Shown one piece after another: positions 33,928 through 45,696 of a stretch of 58,036 nt of DNA. Location: contig JADIIX010000140.1 in assembly GCA_027604505.1 (NCBI GenBank), forward strand, positions 1 through 58,036, written 5' to 3'. Below the pieces are notes generated by a model, which was not told where the DNA came from, ran no database searches, and was given only the letters and a program-made list of their open reading frames with translations. Both the position numbers and the translations under genes were made by a program. How positions within the stretch are numbered: the stretch's first letter is position 1; every line of letters begins with the position of its first letter. Origin of the DNA: Gonapodya sp. JEL0774 (lineage: Eukaryota > Monoblepharomycota > Monoblepharidomycetes > Monoblepharidales > Gonapodyaceae).

Positions 33928-35440
33928 ATGGCGGAAGAAGGGTCCTACGACTTGTACGGAGACGACGACGATTTCGTGAAGGTTTGCTCTTACTTGGAGT
34001 GTTGTACTGAAAGCTTAACTTTTGCATATTCATCTCTTGCTGTTGCGGCTTCGTTTCCCCAGCGCGAAGGCAGTGACGGGCGAGACCGATCTCGCTCTCC
34101 GAACCGAGTGAGTCGCTCCTCCGTGCCTTTCATCTCCGGACTTTCTGGCCAACTCCCTTTCGTGCTCTGACTCTCTTCCTGTTCCCCGATTTTGTTCTGT
34201 GTAACACCCAGCCTGACCGTTTCGCCGGTCCCAACAACTTCCGCAACGGTGGGCCCCCCTTCCGTCCTGGAATGGGTGGCCCGGGGTACACCGGTCCCGC
34301 ATTCAACCCCATGTTCATGGGCCGAGGTGGACCCATGGGCGGCCCCATGGGTGGTCCGATGGGACCTATGGGTGGCCCCATGGGACCCGGTGGACCGATG
34401 TCGGGCATGCCACCACTCCCACCGGGTGCCATCATGAACCCCGCGATGCTCAGCATGATGAACCCCATGATGATGGCGATGGCGATGGGGGGTGGTGCGG
34501 GGTTACCCGGGAGTGGCACGATGGGTGGTGGCGGTGGAGCTCTTGCGGCAGGAGCGGGAGGATCGATGGGGGGAGGGGGAAGGGGTAGTTCAGGTGGTGG
34601 TTATTACAATCCCGCGAGTCAGCTCAAGAGTGATTCGCCTGGCCCCATGTACAGGGGTTCGTTGAGCCCCGTGGGACCTGGAGGAGTGCGAAGTAAAGGA
34701 TTGTTCGTGGGGGAGTTACAGTGGGTGAGTTGTTGGTGGAAGTACGATGTGGCTGCAGAGCGAGCTGGCTCTTGCTTTTTTTTTTTGTTCGCCTTCTGTC
34801 TTTGTGTTTTTCGCTGCTCAGCTCTTGTAGTTTTTGTTTCTTTTCCCTTTGGACGTTGGAAAAGTGATGGGGAGTCACAGACCATCGGAGCGATTTCTGA
34901 CACCATATTGTTCGTTGCCATGACAGTATACCTCTGACTCGGATATGCACGCCGTGGTTGGTGCGGCGGGGTTGGCCTCCACTTACCTCCCGAAGGAAAC
35001 CACGTTCTTCGAGCTCAAAGCTAACGGGAAGAGTCGAGGAGTCGCTTATTTGGAGTTCACAGATTCTGAGAGCGTGATCAAGATGAAGGAATTCTTGGAT
35101 AAAAAGTGAGTGGCGGACAGTAGGCTTTCTCTTGCCGGTGTCGCTTATCGTTTGTTGTTTGTGACGCGCGCTCAAACTTCTCACCAACCCACCTCAAACA
35201 CCCAGTGAGATCCACGGTCGCGTTCCTGAAGTCAAGTACGTCCCCGGCACGCAACAAGGCAACCCTTTCCGTATCGTTCCCAAAGATCCCAAGGAGATGC
35301 GAGCCGAGGCTCTGGCAAGAGGGGAGAACCCCGACGGGGGCGGTGCCGGAGGCGGTGGGGCAATGAGAAGAGGTGGTGCAGGAGGCCCGGGGGGTGGAAG
35401 GTTCCAACCATATGGTGGGCGGGGCCGAGGGGGGATGTGA
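33928..35440 (+). CDS. CPSF6/CPSF7-like RRM protein (cleavage factor Im large subunit)
   Basis: Five exons join in phase: 33928-33981, 34063-34107, 34212-34724, 34927-35105, 35206-35440, giving 341 residues. The acidic start (YDLYGDDDDF) and a short Arg/Ser piece resemble the N-terminus of CPSF6. A long Gly/Met/Pro-rich stretch follows (GGPMGGPMGGPMGPMGG). The single RRM has RNP2 LFVGELQWYT and RNP1 NGKSRGVAYLEF, with the extended loop and C-terminal strand EIHGRVPEVKYVPG. The protein ends in RGG/GRGRGG-type repeats. In animals such proteins partner the Nudix subunit CPSF5 to define polyadenylation sites. In CPSF6 the Pro-rich part follows the RRM, whereas here the low-complexity part precedes it. 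The RRM is certain, the exact orthology is probable. Confidence 0.8.
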
Positions 35441-35827
35441 ATTGGGAGGTGGCACAACGCCTTTCCGTTCTAGCCAAAGAGTATTGGAAAATGTATCGCT
35501 ATTTGTGACTTTGATTACTGAGAAATGCATTTTGCACTGCATTGCGAGTGCTGCTATCGGAGGGGAGGAAGAAAAAACGAAAAGCATGGCAGTGTTGTGT
35601 TTTTGGGCATTTTCTACCAAATGGAGTTCGTCGTCAAACCGCAATGGGTGCAATACCGAATAAAGTTAACCCTGCTGAGTGTCAATATTATTTGTTTGAT
35701 CTTGTTGCGCATTTTGAGGCGTCCACTCCGCGGAGGGCATCCGGAAAGTCGTGTGAGTTGATCCAGCATAAAAACCAACCAAACTCATGTAACCCACCGA
35801 AACGATCATTTTCATAGTTTCAGCAGA
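35441..35827. other. Short intergenic gap
   Basis: Nearly 0.4 kb between two plus-strand genes, holding the 3' UTR of the RRM gene and the promoter of the next. No other feature recognised. Confidence 0.5.
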
Positions 35828-37560
35828 ATGGATTCATCCGATGCCGTTGAACCCCTTGAGCCTCGCTTTCTTACCATCAAAGAACTCAGTGTACCCCTGG
35901 CAGCAACATTCGCAGCCCTGTTCCTAATCCTGGCCGTCGCCGTGTTCTCTCGGGTGTTTACGATCGCTAAATACCGCCTTGTGAATAATGCGGATCCAAG
36001 GGAGCAGTACACGAGGATTGCAATTGATTTCTTGGGCAGTGAGTACCCCCACATACCTCCTCACATTACACAAAGCACCAAACATCTGTCCCACCGTTCT
36101 CCTCTCTAGCCCGCACTGCCGTCTTCATCATGCATGCAATATTTATTCGGAATCCGACTGTCGCCTTTTTCCGCGTCGTTGGACCGATGACTGCCGCCAG
36201 TATTATCGGGCTGGCCATCCAATGGACCGACCTGGTAAAATTTCACGCATTGAGGGCTGCTTCATGGGGGCTCGTCAAACCAGCTGAAGGGTTGAGCAGG
36301 CCAAAGAGGGTCGGAATGATCAATGTTGTACCATTCAGTGAGTTCCATATCAAACTGTCATTAAATAGCACGTGAAGACACTCCTCGACCATCACGAAAT
36401 ACTTCTCCCTCTCACCTCACCAACCCAGTTCTTCTCATCCTTCTCCTCCCCGTCTCACTCCCCCTCCGCATCGTCTCGGCCGTGCGCCTCGTGTCAGATA
36501 ATCCTTCGACACCGTACTATGCGGGACTGCTGGCCATGCGGTATTTCACGGACGCTATCCTGGTGTTAACGTGTCTGTGGAACGTGTGGATGAGCTGGAA
36601 GGCGTTGAAAGTTACCGAGTCGGTGGTAGCGGATGGTGGTGTGGAGAGTATGGTGAAGGAGGTAGAGAGGGAGAGACGTGCAGAAAGGGAGCGAAGGAAA
36701 GAGGAGAAGAAGGCAAAGGAGGAGAAGGAGGCGAAGAAGCGGTCAGAGGGCAAGGTGGAGGGTGGATGGCGGAAAGTATTTCCTTTCGGTGGAACCTCGA
36801 ATGAGACCACCAGTGCCGAAACCGTGGTGGTCCCGATCCACACCATAAAATCAGCCAATGACAGTCAGGGCAAAGATCTCAATGGCGCGGCTTTGTCTCT
36901 GACTGCAGTGGAGTCCGACGCGGATCCCGCAGCCGAGACCGACGAGGATCTGGATCAGGAGTACCCCGACTTGGACTACGGCAAAGCTCTCAGCGATTTA
37001 CATGATGTGAGTGTTTAAGAGGACTCTCAGAGCCTAATTGTTGCTCCACTAACGCTACCCGACTCTCTGCACCACCCAGGGTGCCCTTTACTATCTTCTT
37101 CCTATCTCCCTCCTTCTGCTCTTCCGAATCGTGGCCGAGATGTGTATCGTACCTGGTGATTCTTTCATCTTTGGCGGGTACACAAAGGTGACGGAGGGCG
37201 TGTGGTATGGACTTGTGATCGTGCCTGGTGAGTTGCAGTAGTGGGGTTATTGAAGCGCGGCAATTCTGCCCTCACCTGTGTCGATTTGGCCCGACAATGC
37301 ATCCTGTTTTCTGGCACATCGACGACTCCTCTTCAATCCCCTCCCACCACCTCCATCACCCGACCCTCCACCACCGCCCCCCAGAACTCCTCGTCGCGGC
37401 TTTACTATGCTACCCTCGAGGGAACGCGTGGATCGCCATTCCGGACACGTTCAGTTCGAGGCGTAAACCCAAGAGTGCGGGCAAAGCCAAGGGGAGCGAC
37501 GAGGAGAGTGCACAAAGGAAAAAGGAAGGTCGGAAGTGGTGGTTTGGGTCGCGGAAGTAA
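35828..37560 (+). CDS. Polytopic membrane protein with cytosolic charged loop, unknown family
   Basis: Five exons join in phase: 35828-36038, 36110-36337, 36429-37006, 37080-37227, 37385-37560, giving 446 residues. Hydrophobic segments in order are PLAATFAALFLILAVAVF, VVGPMTAASIIGLAIQW, VLLILLLPVSLPLRIVSAV, YFTDAILVLTCLWNVW, ALYYLLPISLLLLFRIV, and probably a pair formed by GVWYGLVIV and LLVAALLCY. Between helices 4 and 5 lies about 150 residues that are highly charged (KEVERERRAERERRKEEK) and then acidic. This would be a long cytosolic, partly coiled-coil loop. The C-terminus is basic. The overall layout of six or seven helices with a large internal loop does not match a family I can name. 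Confidence 0.7.
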
Positions 37561-38095
37561 GGGGGAAGGTGTGAAGAAAACCTGGTTCCGTGGGAGGGGT
37601 GGCATTGATGTGATGTCCATTTTGATAGATTATATTGTTGAGATTTCTAGCATACTGTCATTCATTAGATTGGAGTAATATTTGTAACCGAAAATTCAAT
37701 GCTTGATACTATTACCAGTGACATTGAGTACCATCAAAAGACTTAAACGTGCCCGAAGTAGACTTCATTTCCGCCATGCTTGAGATCGTGCTGGTGATTC
37801 CTGCGAATTTGGGATTGTTGGATTGGATGAGCAGAGGGGGGTGGGACTGTATTGCTCAGAATCAAAGAGAAGGACAAGAGTAAAAAAAAAACTCAGATTG
37901 ACATAATACCTAATTCAGTCGTCCAGTTATTACATAAAATTTTGCTCACATTAAGTTCGGGGTTTCTTTTCAAACCACACCGTCATCCTCGGTCGTGAGG
38001 CGTGGACAGAAACAACAGAATCCAAAGCACAACCCAACATCGGCTCATACGGGAGGGCCTGTTGAGAATTTTTTCAGCTTTCAGATACGGCAACC
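37561..38095. other. Intergenic gap
   Basis: About 0.5 kb between two plus-strand genes. It is AT-rich with an A9 run near 37.88 kb. No gene or repeat recognised. Confidence 0.5.
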
Positions 38096-39518
38096 ATGTC
38101 GGATCAACGCAAGGACGCCGACCTGATCGAAGCAGTCGAGACTGGCAGTCTGGCTCTTGTCAAAAAGGCTCTCGCGGAAAGCGCAGACCCGAACGCCAGG
38201 AAAAGAATCACGTTGACAGTCACACTCGACAAAAATCGATCCGGACAAACCAAAACCGACACAGTCCTCGCGGAGTCAGTGATCGCAATCGCCGTCATCC
38301 ACGCATCCCCAGAAATCGTCGAAACACTCCTCCAGGCGGGCGCTGATGCGAGTCGTCCAGTCGAATGGAGTCGCACGTGGGCGCCAAGCCAGTACTGGAG
38401 CGGTGGCAACTGGTCCGGTCGCTGGCAGGCCATCAGAACGTTTCGGTCGGCACTTGCCTTGGCATTAACAAATGGAACACTTCTCATGAACAAGAAGGGT
38501 GGTCATGTCCGCATCGACACACCACTCGCAGATAGCGATGCTTTTGTCAGAGTTACTCACCAGCCTCGTCTCGATGTTGTCGCGGTATTGCTGCGGTATG
38601 CCCCAGGTGCAATCGACGCTGACCTCTTCAGCAATGCCAAGGCTCTTGGCGACAACCGTTTCGCAGCTCTCATCGAGAAACGCCTCGAACAAGAATACGA
38701 AACTGCTGTCACCACGGTGGCCACCTCACGTGGAAACGCAGAAGACTTCAAATCGCAGGTCGAAGCGCTCGCGACTCAGGTGGAGCAGCTGACGACGAGG
38801 TTCCTCGCTGACACCGACCGGCTCCAGCAGAGGGTGAAGGACCTCGAAGGCCGCAACGCGGAGCTCGTGCGGCGTGTAGAAAGCACGTCACAACAGACTG
38901 CAAGGATCGACCAGGCGACGGTTCAACTTTCGTCCAAGTTGGACCAGACCAGCGCCCATTTGTCCACGAAAATCGAACAGGCCACATCCCAGTTCGGGCA
39001 ATCGGCCACCCAAACGTCCACCCGTCTTGCCCGCCTCGAGCAGCAGGTGGCGGCCCTCCAGGCCCACCAGCCGTCGAGCCACGCCCACACGCCTCCGATC
39101 GACGTAAAGCGGCTGATGCACGTGGTGGCCAATTTCGTTCCATATGATACGGATGAGATCGCACTCAGTGTAGGGCAGATGGTGTTTTGTAACTTGGAGT
39201 ACCACGACGGCTGGGGGTCGGTGAGTTGGCAACGTTGATGAAAGCCGTACCTCCTTCCGTCTGTGCATTATTCACATATGAATCATTCTCTTTGCTCCCC
39301 GATCGCGCTAGGGTCTCAACACGTCCACGGGGCTGTCGGGCCACTTCCCCATGGTGTGCATTTCCGACTCCACAACGACGATCCAATCTCCCGTTTCCAT
39401 CAGCGCACGAACATCGTCAATCATCCCATCTATGAGGATGGCGCCGCCCCCCCCATCGGTGGCGAGGGACGTGCCCAGCACCAGGGTGTTTGGTGACGTC
39501 AGGGGACCCGGCGCATGA
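38096..39518 (+). CDS. Ankyrin-repeat, coiled-coil and SH3 domain protein
   Basis: Two exons (38096-39220 and 39312-39518, phase 0) encode 443 residues. The first 200 contain ankyrin-type helices: DLIEAVETGSLALVKKAL...ADPNAR, then SPEIVETLLQAGADAS, then LDVVAVLLRYAPGAID. Residues about 215-340 form a long coiled coil rich in Gln/Thr/Leu heptads (VEALATQVEQLTTRFLADTD and onward). Residues about 348-400 are an SH3 domain, NFVPYDTDEIALSVGQ...DGWGSGLNTSTGLSGHFP. The intron cuts the SH3 domain right after DGWGS. A short Pro/Ser tail follows. The combination suggests a cytosolic adaptor, perhaps for cortical actin or signalling. That role is inferred from domains only. Confidence 0.85.
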
Positions 39519-39772
39519 CTCTTTAATCTCTTCGCTCGTCTTGTTTTTAAGCCTGCTTTTCGATTCGATTCAGTCAAATTGGTGGACCATACTAATATCA
39601 TAATATACTAGCACTGAATAATTTTTTCCCCCACACTTGTTGGACAATAAATGTGACACAATACCTGTGCACTGATTACTTCTTCCCGTCTTCGCTTTCA
39701 TTGACACATACATCAGCACGCCCCGGTCCCGCCATATCACCAGACACGGACACATAGACACTTTATACGAGC
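39519..39772. other. Short intergenic gap
   Basis: About 250 bp, AT-rich, between two plus-strand genes. It contains the 3' UTR of the SH3 gene and the promoter of the LRR gene. Nothing else recognised. Confidence 0.5.
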
Positions 39773-42553
39773 ATGCGACTGACGCTCGATGACGTCGTTC
39801 GGCAGTACCCTACAGCGGATCACACCAAACTCGATGCCATCACGTTCCGTTCGCATTCACCCGCGAGGATCACCTCGGTCGGCGATTTGTCCGCGCTTTC
39901 GAATTTGCACAAGGTTGATTTAAGAGGGAACAACTTGTTTCTGGAAAAGAGGGACGGGTCGGCGTTGCAAGGGTTGAGCAAATGTGCGAACATTACCCTA
40001 CTCAATTTGGGCGGCAACGGTGGGCAGGGCGAAGCTGGAGAGGAGGACGGTGAAGGTGCCGGTGGGAAAGTGGCCGGAGGTGGACTCAAAGACGGCAAGA
40101 CCAAGGACAAGTCGAAGAAGAAGGAAAGGAAATTGAAAATGAACCCCTCCAAGGCAGGTGATGTCGCAGAGGATGGAGTTTCGTGTCCACCCTCATCCGG
40201 CGTGCTAACGGGGCTCGCTGGAAGTCTTCTCGGTGAGTCTCACCGTGTGTACAGGTGAAGGAGCTCGTTGGGGTGTGTGCGTCGTTGCTTGACTCTTTGG
40301 ACTGAGTGGCAAACTTTGAGCTTGAAAATCACCTCGCAACCTGGACTTTCGAGTTGGCAAAATGAATAGTAACTCGTTTTGGGAGATCCATGGGTTGCTG
40401 TGACGTAATTTGGAGGACGCAAGTCGACAAGGAAACACGCAATTCGTGCCTCTACAAGAGCTTTCAGCTGCTGTCTTTGGTAATTTAGAAACCCAAGTAC
40501 TTGCGTCCTCTGGACATATTTCCACATTCGTAAAACAAAATTCGCAGTGCCTACTCACCACTCACATTCCGCTCCTAAAAGTCATAAACCTCTCGTCCTG
40601 TCTTGTCAACCGCACTACCCCCCAGCTGTCCTCCTTCTCCAACCTGCGCGCCCTTATCCTCTCCCACAACAACCTCAGCGCCTCCTCGCTCAACCCCGCC
40701 GCATTCACCAATCTCTCGATGTTAAACACCTTGGTCCTGTCTCACAATAAACTGGGACCGGTGTTCCCCTCCGCCGTGCTAGCACCGTTAGTGGCACTGG
40801 AGAAGCTCGCGCTCAGTCACTGTGGGTTGGACGAGTTTCCGGATCTGACACTTCTCACAGAGGCCGTGCTCCAGCATAAGCGAGGCGTGCCAACCAAAGT
40901 AGAGGAGAAGGTGTGTGGTTCATGTGTGTGTATGCATGCGATGGAGTCGGAGCGAATCGGATCAGACCTTGCATTCGTCCTTTTTTGAATCTCATGAATG
41001 CTCTCATCGCTCTTTCCTATTCCCCCATGTCCGCACCTCCCCCTCCATGGCACTGCTTGGAATTCTGACGCGGAGCCCACTCGCCCTGGCCGTCCCACAC
41101 GCCCCGTCAAGTTCAAACCTGGCTTACCCTCCACCACCACCACCTCTCCATCCACGACACAGTCACTCGAACCTACACTTCCCATCCTTCCCACACTACG
41201 CGAACTCCGTCTCGCAGACAACCCGGGCATAACGAGTGTACCGAAGGAGGCAGCGGTGTGGTTGGGGAGTGGGGAGATATTGGACATAGGGGGAACGGGA
41301 ATCACGTCGCTCGAGTGGGTGTCGTCTTGTTGAAATCTAGAACGGCGGTGTTTGTCTCACACTCGTCCCAACACGGCTAATTCGGCCACACATCTGTTGT
41401 CTTCTGTTTGCTCTGCAATGTCAGCCAAATCGTCCCACTCGCCATGACTCCGATACACAATCTTACTCTACATCGAACACCAGCCAGCCAGACACCAGAT
41501 TACACGGAAACCGTGTTGCGTATGTTCAGCAAAGCCATCGTCGATTCGGGCGACGAGGATGCAAGTGGAAAGGAAGCAAGAACAGCCGATTCTGGGGATG
41601 AAAACGCGGAGGCAAAAGGTCCGAACGGAATGCGACGGGGCAGGGGAGCTGGGGGATTGAGGGTCTTTGATGGCAAGCGCGTCGACGAGCGTTACGGACA
41701 GAGGAAGAAGAAGAGGGAAGGGATGGAGCAGAGGCGATTGGGAAAGGAGACGAAATCGAGTAAGCGAGAGAGCGAGGGTCGGGTCGGTGAAGAGGAGGGA
41801 CTGGGAGCCGGCAGAAAGTTGTTCAGGGGATTGGGGCCGAGGCCAGTGGAGGTATTGGAGAAGGTGCTGGAGAGGACACTTGAAAGTGGGGACAAGAGAC
41901 GGAAGGGAAACTGGGAGAAGGAGACGGGGAAGCGGAAAAGTAAATTCGGTGAGGAGGAGGAATATGGACAGGATGGTGGCGCGAAGAAGCGGAAGCGCGA
42001 AGGCAGTCACAAGGTAGAGGACGGTAGTGAATCGGCAGTGGTTCAACCGCGGTCGATGGCGGGGGTGAAAGTGGACAACACCGACAAGCCAGACAAACCC
42101 AGCAAAACAGGTTCCTCCACGGGACCATCAATCAATGCAATGCTGAAACTCACGCCTGCAACCACGCCATCTATTACCGCACAATCACACGGGCAGCCAG
42201 ACCCTTCAATCATGAATGACCCTTCGCCCTTCGCCGCAGCGTTACTCGCCAAGAAATCCGGCGCTGGGAAAAAGGCAGGAGGGCCTTCATCGGAGGATAA
42301 GCAGAGTGCGAAAGACATGAGACTTGATTCTGGTGTTGTGGCTATCATCGATGTCCGCGGGAGTGCTGAAAAGGGTGCGAAGGCTGGCAAGGGTAAGACG
42401 GCACACAAAGCCCGTGCAGCTGCAAGTGAGGCTGGTGCACCGAAGCCGTCACACGGCGCCACGGCTCCGATAGCTGTGGCTATGGATGTGGACTTGGAAA
42501 AAGCATTTGGTGCAGAGGGAGGTGATGAACTTTTTGTTGGAGGATGGGACTGA
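39773..42553 (+). CDS. Leucine-rich-repeat protein with basic nuclear-type C-terminus
   Basis: Four exons join in phase: 39773-40232, 40498-40910, 41076-41314, 41425-42553, giving 746 residues. LRR units include ITSVGDLSALSNLHKVDLRG, LLKVINLSSC, NLRALILSHNNLSA, MLNTLVLSHNKL and TLRELRLADNPGITSVP. They are interrupted by a Lys-rich insert around residues 85-125. After the last repeat comes the cap-like motif DYTETVLRMF, then LRVFDGKRVDERYGQRKKKR, which is typical of LRR proteins whose last repeat is followed by 'LDGKR'. The remaining 300 residues are basic and acidic runs (GAKKRKREG) compatible with nuclear or nucleolar location. The exact family member cannot be named. The intron before exon 2 is long (265 bp) for this locus. 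Confidence 0.85.
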
Positions 42554-42647
42554 AGCTCTAAGCTGGAACATTCCGGTCGCTACATGCATTTCAATACTGC
42601 TCATTGGGACAATATGAGAGAGATTTAGAAGGGGGAGGAGCAGGTCA

Positions 42648-44461
42648 TTACAATTCTACTCTATGGATTTTTTCGCCCGCTAAACCATCCTCAATCATCA
42701 GTTTTATAAGATCGTATCCAACCTCAGCTGCAGCAAGTGTGGTTTGCTCGGCTTGAGTGCTGATGTTAATGTACTATCAGCAAAATACATCAACGACAGT
42801 GAAAATTGACGAGACTCACTCAAAAGGGGGTGACACTTCCACCACATCGGCACCGATTACCCTCAGGCGACCCCTCAGTCCACGTAAGATGGCTCTGACT
42901 TCTCGAGTTGACCAACCCCCCACCTCAGGAGTGCCGGTTGCTGTTGATCCAGTAGTTACATTTGTACGGCAATTGAAAAACAAAAAAGAACATTTCACCA
43001 TTCACCTGGGGCAAACGCGGGATCCAAAACATCGATATCCAAAGAAATGTAGACCAAGGGAGGTTCACCTCCGACTTTTCCTCCCGCTACCACCTCAACT
43101 ATCCTGTCTATTATACCCCGCACTCCGAGTTCGTCTATATCAGGAGCATGGATTCGCTTGAATCCAACCGCATCATCCGTCGCATAGTCGCCCATATCAA
43201 CGAGCTTGCCGCGGAGACCAACATGTAAGTTCCGCCCATCAGCGGGGATAAGGCCCTCATTGACTGCGTGCCAAAGGGGAGTACCGTGATTCAACCCGAG
43301 CATCGCCGAGCTAGAAACAGATGGGTAGGGGCTGCTGTCAGAGCCTTTGGGGTCATCGGCAGTCTCCGAGCCACCCAGTGCCGCTGGTTCCCATGTGTCT
43401 GACAGTGAATTCCGTGTATTTTAGCAAGACCGACAATTTTCTGAAAGAAGCGAAAATTTCTTCTAGCCCACCGATATGACTGTCAAAGTGGATCACTATT
43501 TTCTGCATGGATTAATGGGTGTTCTCATCGACACCAAGCCGGATGAACACATACCATGAAATGTCTTGCCATATACTTTATTGAGAACTCTCAAAATCGG
43601 AAGCACAATCGTGTGGTCACCGCCTAGTGTCAGGACCCGCGGATGACCCTTGCGGTGATTCGTTGAAACATGACGTCAGCCCTCGCACAGACATATTTCA
43701 TGGCAAACACCGTACTTTGCTCCATGTGGGATTCGAGTCCGGATCCGCTGATTTCCGGGAAGCAATCTCTGACAGATATGCCCCCATTTGCTCGACTGCA
43801 ACTCTATTGTCGGAGTACGCCGTAGGTATGTCCCCACAATCTACAATGGTAGCCCAGTTACTCAGTGGGTTGTCACTGATTATGGGGTCAAAAGCCTGGT
43901 TGGAAAATAGAATTTTGATGAAGGAGAACGAGAGGTGGAAACAAAGCAGGCTCACAAAGACTGGAGACAATCGCATGCTTGCAGAGCGAATACCACGAGG
44001 ACCAAACCGTGCACCGGGACGGTAGGTGACGGAAGTATCTGGCGTTTCAATGAATTGAGACATGAGTAAGAACTGGGGAGCCCCTACCCGATCTCACCGA
44101 ATGGAATTCCAACCACTGCGATATCAAACTTGGGATACAGAAGATTTTCGATCACGTTCGCTGCGTCCGCTCTCACGTCCTTGATTCCCACAATCGTTTG
44201 ACGCTGAGAGGCGGCCGTCCTTCCAAGTTCGATTAACGATTCTGCAGCCGCGTCTTCGGCCAGGGACTTGAAGCAAGATGCAACATAGGGCAAATGTGCA
44301 AAGGTGGCAACGCCAGAGAATGGTTTTGTTGGTTGTTCGAACACGGAGTACAGGGGGTGCGTGGGATCACGTGTTGCACCGACAGGAAGTGAGTTTGCGG
44401 GAGTCGCAACGAGAGCCCCCAAAGCTAGCGAGGCAACCAAAATATAGAACGATCTTGGCAT
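42648..44461 (-). CDS. Arginase/agmatinase (ureohydrolase) family enzyme with signal peptide
   Basis: A binuclear-Mn ureohydrolase. ATG at 44461 starts a hydrophobic leader ([19 protein letters not shown]), so the protein probably enters the secretory pathway. Exon 1 ends at 44098 and joins in phase to give [20 protein letters not shown]. Further hallmarks on the minus strand are [33 protein letters not shown] and [14 protein letters not shown], with a last exon ending EKIHRVEL and the stop at 42648-42650. The FGPRGIR and [13 protein letters not shown] forms match agmatinase-like members better than classical arginase, so agmatine or a guanidino acid is a likelier substrate. Ordinary arginases are cytosolic or mitochondrial, so the leader is noteworthy. 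The metal-ligand set looks complete. Confidence 0.9.
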
Positions 44462-44906
44462 CTTTGCTGGGACTGGTTCTCCAGCGTCTGGTTAATCGAG
44501 CTCGACCCATTGATCGGGAAAACATAGGAACCTTCGGCGGGCCGTAACATGCATGTAATGCAGCAGCGCCGGACCGATCGCTGATATATAACTTCACAGG
44601 GAAGGTCCAATTTCAGCGGAAATCAACGGCGTCGCTCCTTTCAAAGTCGCAAGAGTCGCAAGGGTGCGACAATTTTGGCATGACAGGATCGTGTCCACAA
44701 ATACACCACAGGAGCTGACCCATTTCATACTTTGTAGCCTCGTAAATTGCATACAACCAATAGTGCACCTCGAATAGTGTATAATTCCAGGACACAACAG
44801 AAAGCATTGACTTTTGTCAGCCCCAGAGCATTCGGTAACCTCGCCTTTTTACTCTTTCTCCCTTTCAAGTTCACTTTCAACTCCAGCTGCCTGCTCAAAT
44901 TGCCTG
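44462..44906. other. Intergenic region upstream of the ureohydrolase
   Basis: About 0.45 kb between the start of the minus-strand ureohydrolase gene and the stop of the minus-strand MYND gene. It has a short direct repeat (agtcgcaag twice, near 44.65 kb). No gene recognised. Confidence 0.45.
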
Positions 44907-45608
44907 TCAACCATTTTGGAGCTGCTTCAATTTGCTTGGAACAGGTGCAATTAGCCGGCGACAAAACGCCTTGTGATATTTCCGATGTCCCTTTGGGCAG
45001 GCCGCAGAACAATATCTCGCAGATCGACATCCGGAGCAGAGCTTCAAGATTGTAGGGTAACTTGGCCCGTGTCCGAACACGTCCATCTTTTTCGCCAGAG
45101 CACAAGAAAGGTACGTGCATCGATCCGCTTCAAAGCGGTACATTGTCGAATCCCTGTTAATAAAACTATCATGGAAGCCGTCCTCACAGTCCGTGAATCC
45201 CGTAACCCCGACACGGGAATCCCCTAGTTGGTGGGTCTCGTCGGGAAGAGGGAATCGAGCAGTTCCCAGCTCCTCGAAGAAGCTCGCATGGTGGGGAGAA
45301 AATAGCTCAGTACGAATCGCGAAACGGGAAGGGGGGTGCGCGGCAGTGAGGAGGAGGTCAAGAATGCCCCAGCAATCACTGGCGCATCGAACCACCAAAT
45401 CGTAATTCTGTGTTCGCACATAGTGCAACACTAAATCCATAATGTCCGACAAGTTCTGTGGGGTGATGCTCCGAGCTAAAGCGGCCACCAAGTCCCGGTG
45501 TGCTTGGTGAAGTGGCTTTGGATGACGAAAGTGAAACCAAATTGCATAAAATCGGCATCGTTTCTCATGAGCTCGTTTGTAGTTAACATCAGTGGGGCAT
45601 CGGCTCAA
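44907..45608 (-). CDS. MYND zinc-finger protein
   Basis: A single open frame with stop at 44907 encodes a C-terminal MYND finger. A first Cys pair (CTYLSC) is followed by a spacer and then LKLCSGCRSARYCSAAC and HRKYHKAFC, giving the C-x2-C / YCS-x2-C / H-x3-C pattern that binds two zinc ions and usually mediates protein contacts. The N-terminal part (HRDLVAALARSITPQNL; LVLHYVRTQNYDLVVRC) is helical and resembles the domain found before MYND in many fungal proteins of unknown role. There is no ATG at 45608: the frame begins with TTG and stays open upstream to near 45.69 kb. The true start is either an ATG at 45440 or lies in an upstream exon overlapping the divergent neighbour. Confidence 0.75.
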   Translation of the reverse strand: MSRCPTDVNYKRAHEKRCRFYAIWFHFRHPKPLHQAHRDLVAALARSITPQNLSDIMDLVLHYVRTQNYDLVVRCASDCWGILDLLLTAAHPPSRFAIRTELFSPHHASFFEELGTARFPLPDETHQLGDSRVGVTGFTDCEDGFHDSFINRDSTMYRFEADRCTYLSCALAKKMDVFGHGPSYPTILKLCSGCRSARYCSAACPKGHRKYHKAFCRRLIAPVPSKLKQLQNG

Positions 45609-45696
45609 TAAATATCCGCGGATGCAAGTTGGCTGTGTTGGCCCTGAGTGTCCAAGCTTGCAGCTCTGGTTGAATCAGTTCTCGCCTTTCCCCAGG

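Noticed and set aside
34770-34790. T-rich stretch as a polymerase III terminator or small RNA gene
   Set aside because: It lies inside an intron of the RRM gene and has no upstream A/B box pattern that I could recognise.
40410-40497. Extra exon of the LRR gene ahead of 40498
   Set aside because: Phase from exon 1 fits only the acceptor at 40496-40497; the open frame upstream is intronic.
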